From: Cruorifilaria tuberocauda
Taxonomy: Eukaryota > Nematoda > Chromadorea > Rhabditida > Onchocercidae
Assembly (NCBI GenBank): GCA_013365365.1
Contig: JABVXU010000299.1
Span: 1-64,000 of the forward strand
Reading direction: 5' to 3'
DNA: 64,000 nt
The notes under the pieces were generated by a model. It did no database searches. It was not told the origin of the DNA and saw only the letters and a list, made by a program, of their open reading frames with translations. Of this stretch, positions 59,301 through 64,000 are shown in pieces. Positions within the stretch are counted from its first letter, which is position 1. The number at the start of each line of letters is the position of its first letter. A program made the position numbers and the translations under genes.

Positions 59301-62300
59301 AAGCGTTGATAGCTTAAAAGATGAAATTCGTCAGTATGTCCCAGAAATTGACTGGCTTATTCATTCATTTGCTTATTTGGGTGGTTTACCAGAGAATAAG
59401 AATATCTCGGGAATTAAAATGGAAAATTTTCGAGGTTGCATGAAAACGGTATTTTTTTAGAATTTATTATTCGAAATCAAGAATGGTATTTGTTCTTTTT
59501 TTCTTTTAATTAATAATAAACTAGAAAATAAAAAACTTCGTCCAATTAATGAGCAAAAAACAGGGAAATTAAATTTGTCAAATTAAATTTCAGGTTAAAT
59601 ATGAAGCTGAGGCTCATTTGATTAATTTTATCGGACTAGCCGATCAGGGATATGGGCAATCGATTATACGATCAACGGGCGATTTAACATTTTCGTGCAG
59701 TAAACCAGCAATTTATACAGATGTATTTTCATTCAATACTGGCCAGCATTTCATTACTTTACCTAAATGGAATTCAGTCGCTAGCGGAAGTTTGAGTAAT
59801 TATCTTTGTTTTATTAATTTAAATTAGCACCAAAAATTTCATTAATTTTATTTGTGATATTTTGGAAGCGAATTGATCAATTTCTCATTTTTTTTCAAGA
59901 AAAATTAATTTTTATTTCTGTTTCTTTTCAAAAAAAATACAATCAATTATGTATTACTTAAAATTACTTAAAATTATTACTTAAAATTTAGATTAAGTAT
60001 ATTAGGTTAAATATGTAAATTAAATATATAATTAAATATACTATAATTAGGTTAAAATTTTATTTTTATCAAACATTCAAAGAAGCAAAGTATTTTCATT
60101 GCATTATATATAAGCACAATTAATTTGACGATAATTTTTTAAAAAGATTTCAGGTTTTCAACTAAGAACACGCGAACTTGACGGTCTCATTCTCTATCAC
60201 GGATCATTACCGACCGCAAAAACAGGATATGATTATTTTGCTTTTGAATTAATTGATGGTCATTTGTTTATGATTATTAATTTGGGATCAGGACATGTTA
60301 GATTACAGGTTCTTGGCTTAACTTTTCTACTGATATATTAGCTTATATTTAGTTTAACTTTGACCATTATTAGCATTTTCAGTTAATTTTAAAATTAGCA
60401 AAATTAAACACTTTGAAAATTTTTATTTCGATTAAAAACTTAAAAAACATACGATTTAAAGACAACAGCGGAAAAGATAACGGATGGAACGATATGGCAT
60501 AGCGTAACACTTGAACGGATGGGAAGAACGGGCACGGTGATTGTTGATAATATTAAAACTGATTTTTCAACACCTGGTGTATCTGCCAATTTAATCATCG
60601 GTAATCTGCTTATCATAATTAATTCAATTTTCGGTTCTTAACAAGCTTGATCAGGAAATGTTCAAATTTTCTCACTTTCCACTCTAGTATTCTCATAATT
60701 TAAATATTTTGTGTAGTTTTGAATAAATAAGCAATCTTAAAATTTTTTTCGGTGATTGATAATCATTGATAAGGTCGTTTCATTTGAGTGAATTTTTATT
60801 TTATAGTATAACTATAAACGATAGGTTTTGTAATATAAGAAATAAAAATAGAAAAGTACGATAAAACTCACAAAAATAATTGATAAAAAAATTCCTAAAA
60901 TTGGAGTGTCATTTAAAATCAACGTGAGAAAATTTCATTCCGATATCCGTCAAAAAAAATCAAATTAATTTTTTTTTTAAATAAAAATTCCTATGATATT
61001 ATAACATTCGTCATTTTATACTTGAAATTGTTAAATCATTGAGAAAATGAAATTGTCGAGAATACAACTCCTAACATTTATAAGATTTTCTACCTGATCA
61101 AATGAGTAATATGTCGCGAAACCTTTTTGGCTTGGGATTTTTTTGATTTGATTTCAGTGGCAAATTTTATTTTCAAGGCTGTTCATTGAGTTGGCAGAAC
61201 AGTTCCTTAAATTTTGATTATTGTAGAAGAACCGATCTATTTGGGAGCTGTGCCATGGCCAAGTAACGAATCAGATGTTGTTAATTTTCATGTACCTTAT
61301 CCGATTTGGACAGCAAATTTACGAAAAGGTTATATTGGTTGTTTGAAAGGTATTCGTATCAACGGTATTAGCCCAAATATTGCAAGTATTTTTGAGGAGC
61401 AGCAAAAGGATATCAAGCAAGGTAAATTCATAACAAACTTTGATCATTCAAACTTTTTCACTTTCTCATGTATCGCTTAATTCTGTATTCCCATGTTCGA
61501 AAATATACGATAATGGATTTATGGTTGTAAATAAAGAATTCCATAAATCGGAATTATCAGTAAAAGTTCGAAATTCCATATCATGCCGGAATTGTGATAT
61601 AAAGTTCAAAAAATTTTTCAAATAATTTCATTTACTAAATAACAGATTGCACTTTTAATTTTTTTTTCGCAAATAAAAAACTTGGTAAATTTCCAATACT
61701 TTAAATGTCAATTCAATAAAGTTTAGTGAAATTGAAATTTCCTTACTGCGTATTAAAGTATAAATCCTAGTGTTAAGTGGTAAACTGAAGATATCAAGGA
61801 TTATCAGTTACAGGAATTAGTCAAGGTTGTTCAACTAATGCAAATCAAAATTTTTGCGCCTTATCGCCGTGCAAAAATTTTGGACGATGTGAGAACGGTT
61901 ACAATGGTTTCCGTTGTGATTGTTCACTATCAGCTATGGAGGGACCACTTTGTGATAACGGTATTTTATCAGCAATTCTACCGATCATTTCCAAATTCTC
62001 CATTTTCATAATTCATTTCTCATATTTATCCGTATCAACTTGAAAAGCGCTATTATTAATTTAATTTTTGTAAGGAATATTACATATACCTACCATATGA
62101 ATTATAAAGGTTATTGTAAAAAAGTTACAGAATGCATTTAAAAAAAATACAAACTTTTTTTTTTCATTTTAGAACCTGAAATTGTGGATTTTTCAACAGA
62201 TGAAATACCATCACTGCTACTCTCGAAATCTATCGAGAGTGAAGCGGAAACAATTGAATGCAAATTTCGAAGTAGCAATGAGAAGAATGTTTTATTGGAT

Positions 62301-64000
62301 ACGAAATCAATAAAGTCACCAAATCATCGTATTTTAGTTTTATTGATCAAAGGAGAACTTCAATTGCATCTTAATTTCGATCAATCCAAACATGTAATCA
62401 CTTGAATAGTAATCATGATATCGACGTTTGCTTGTATTTCTTGAAATTTTGAAACGGATAAATTAAAAAAATAGATTCAATGAAATATCGATTAGAATGA
62501 AGAATCAGAAAATTTTGGAAAATCTCAGTTTTTATTATATGATTGACTAATGATTGGCATTACTAAGCCAATTAATTTTAAATTGCATTTCTGAATAAAT
62601 GATTTTTGAATTATGATATTTTCTTTTTAAGTGATATAATCGATCATCAGGTGATAGGCTTTCCTTACGTGAATTTTCTCGAATTATGTACCTCTTTCTC
62701 GAGATTGATTACTTTTTAAGTTATTATCTTACTTTATTCTTTCATTTACAGGAGGGAAACATTTTTCCTTAATAAAAGATTAAAAATGCTAAAAATATTT
62801 TACATCACGTATAGCGCTTTTTGAAATTAAAGTTAGCTTTCTGATACTATCATTGTTTATCACAGTTGGGTTATTCGTTAATCATTTTTGTTTCTAATAT
62901 TCATTTCTGATTTCTGATTTTACTATTCAAATTATCATAAAGTTATTATCAGAAATATTGCAGACATTCAATTGGGGTAGCAATTTAAATGATAATCAGA
63001 TTCATTCGATGCGTATTAAACGACGTGGCGAGAAACTTTTATTATTTTTGGATGGTAAATGGGAACATAGTTGTAAGTTTTTCTAATTAATATTACATTT
63101 AAAAAATAAAAGATTTGAATTTGAAAGATTTGAAAAATAAGATTCTAAGTTTTAACGAATTTTTTTTCACTGCAAAAGTTAAAGAATTCAATGATTATGC
63201 AAAAATTTCATTTGTTGAATTCTTTATATTAACTTACCTATAAAAGAAGTTCCTGTCTGTTAGATCATGCAAAGGCTTTTACATTTGTCGATAATTTATT
63301 TCACTGTAAACAAGAATTATTAGAAAGATTAATTTCATCTGGAAGATTAGTGATAATACTATGAGATTATTTTCCTCTGATAATTGATGCCTGAATTAAT
63401 CAATCATTCAAAGTTCGGATGGTAGTTGAAAAGTGAGCAAACTGAGAAACTTTCCAATCAGAACGATCACTTCGTTTGAGTGATAATGAAATCCTTTGGT
63501 GATAACTGGGCGTTAAGTAATAATGCAAATATTCCCTTTGTTGGACAGAGAATCGTTTGGATATAGAAATGATAGTAAACCAGGGAGATTTAAAAGTGAT
63601 AAAATCAGTGATAAATCATTAGACAGACAAGAGATAAAGTTAGTTGTAATCACTTACACACATATTAATAATCATAATTTCAAAGCAGCGATCATGTAGT
63701 TGTTTTGAAGAGAAGGAAAATGATCAAACAGAGAATTAATTAATGTAAATTTTATAGTTATAACTTAATACTTTGATTATATTAATATTTTACAATATAA
63801 AATTACTTCGAAAATTTAAAAAGTGTCAATAAAATAAAAAAGTTATTAATTTACAAAAATTTTTTTGAAATGGAATATAGAAGAGAGAATCTTAAGAATT
63901 CTGGATAAAATAAATTCGTTTCCAGATTTCTTGCCATCCTCGAAGGTAGTAATGGATATTGATGAAATAGCCGCTGGGCATTCGTTACATGCAATTTCTC
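53316..64000 (+). CDS. nrx-1: alpha-type neurexin, 5' part (runs off the window)
   Basis: Eighteen exons were found: (53316)-54346, 54487-54642, 55453-55561, 55918-56040, 56196-56313, 56711-56899, 57075-57235, 57391-57549, 57944-57970, 59293-59448, 59594-59795, 60154-60308, 60462-60600, 61227-61421, 61814-61960, 62173-62393, 62964-63072, 63926 onward. Phase is continuous, giving about 1,157 residues from the first ATG. Order: hydrophobic signal (LLKLLLLLIILLAEGSNA), LNS1 (LSGAPGSYARYPKW), EGF1 with six Cys, LNS2 (DNDRWHTVTV; ENFRGCMKT), LNS3 (IWHSVTLERMG; GYIGCLKGIRING), EGF2 with extra Cys pair and CKNFGRCENG, then LNS4 in part. This is the alpha-neurexin plan. Neurexin is a presynaptic adhesion receptor with a transmembrane segment, expected beyond the window. 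The acceptor of exon 56196 is weak; 56214 is an alternative. The true start codon is uncertain. Confidence 0.95.
54255..54310 (+). other. nrx-1: neurexin signal peptide
   Basis: The stretch LLKLLLLLIILLAEGSNA is strongly hydrophobic and ends in a small-residue site (SNA), with LNS1 starting about four residues later. It behaves as the secretory signal. It is residues 315-332 if translation starts at 53316, and about 48-65 if it starts at the ATG at 54117. The nearer start is more usual for a signal peptide. Confidence 0.8.
57944..57970 (+). other. nrx-1: 27-nt neurexin microexon at the splice-site-2 position
   Basis: Bounded by cttcag and gtaagt, the 27-nt, phase-0 exon encodes RTASVASAH. 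It sits between FRTLTL (end of 57391-57549) and MTLSVDSL (59293 onward) in LNS2, where both flanking exons are also phase 0, so inclusion or skipping keeps the frame. This is the same location as vertebrate alpha-neurexin alternative splice site 2 (between a VTRNLRQ-type strand and VTISVDG). Confidence 0.72.
58013..58030 (+). repeat. poly-T run in a neurexin intron
   Basis: An 18-nt T homopolymer 43 nt after the microexon donor. A T-rich tract just downstream of an exon can influence regulated splicing, but this is only a position effect to note. Confidence 0.8.
58938..58960. repeat. (GT)n microsatellite in a neurexin intron
   Basis: An alternating TG run of about 22 bp, in the 1.3-kb intron after the microexon. 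Confidence 0.9.

Overview
The window looks like nuclear DNA of a parasitic nematode, most likely a filarial or other spirurid. It is very AT-rich, its genes are split into many short exons with gt...ttttcag introns, and it holds a nematode-specific class S major sperm protein (MSP) domain gene. Exon structures below were assembled by hand from splice sites, reading-phase continuity and remembered family sequences. No alignment or search was run.

Layout. (1) 395-5284 holds a minus-strand small MSP-domain gene, a minus-strand orphan single-pass membrane protein, and a plus-strand tau-tubulin-kinase-like (CK1 superfamily) kinase. The last two are head to head, about 450 bp apart. (2) 6295-7927, minus: a complete HDHD2-type HAD phosphatase, tail to tail with the kinase. 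(3) 10334-30447, minus: a class V myosin (hum-2 type) in 41 mutually in-phase exons covering motor, six IQ motifs, coiled coil and dilute cargo domain. One extra candidate first exon lies at 31582-31651. (4) 31652-53315: about 21.7 kb with no recognised gene, very AT-rich, with microsatellites, a minisatellite, a tandem duplication, hairpins and one X-box-like palindrome. (5) 53316 to the window end, plus: the 5' part of an alpha-type neurexin (nrx-1): signal peptide, LNS1, EGF1, LNS2, LNS3, EGF2 and part of LNS4.

Biology. The MSP/membrane/kinase group resembles nematode sperm-expressed gene sets. Myosin V and neurexin are divergently arranged and share the large repeat-rich interval, which must hold their promoters. 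The most notable points are a 27-nt microexon in neurexin at the position of vertebrate splice site 2, a long open N-terminal extension ahead of the neurexin signal peptide, small phase-0 cassette-like exons in the myosin tail, a GC-AG intron, and the divergent putative sperm gene pair. No tRNA, rRNA, transposon or CRISPR was recognised.
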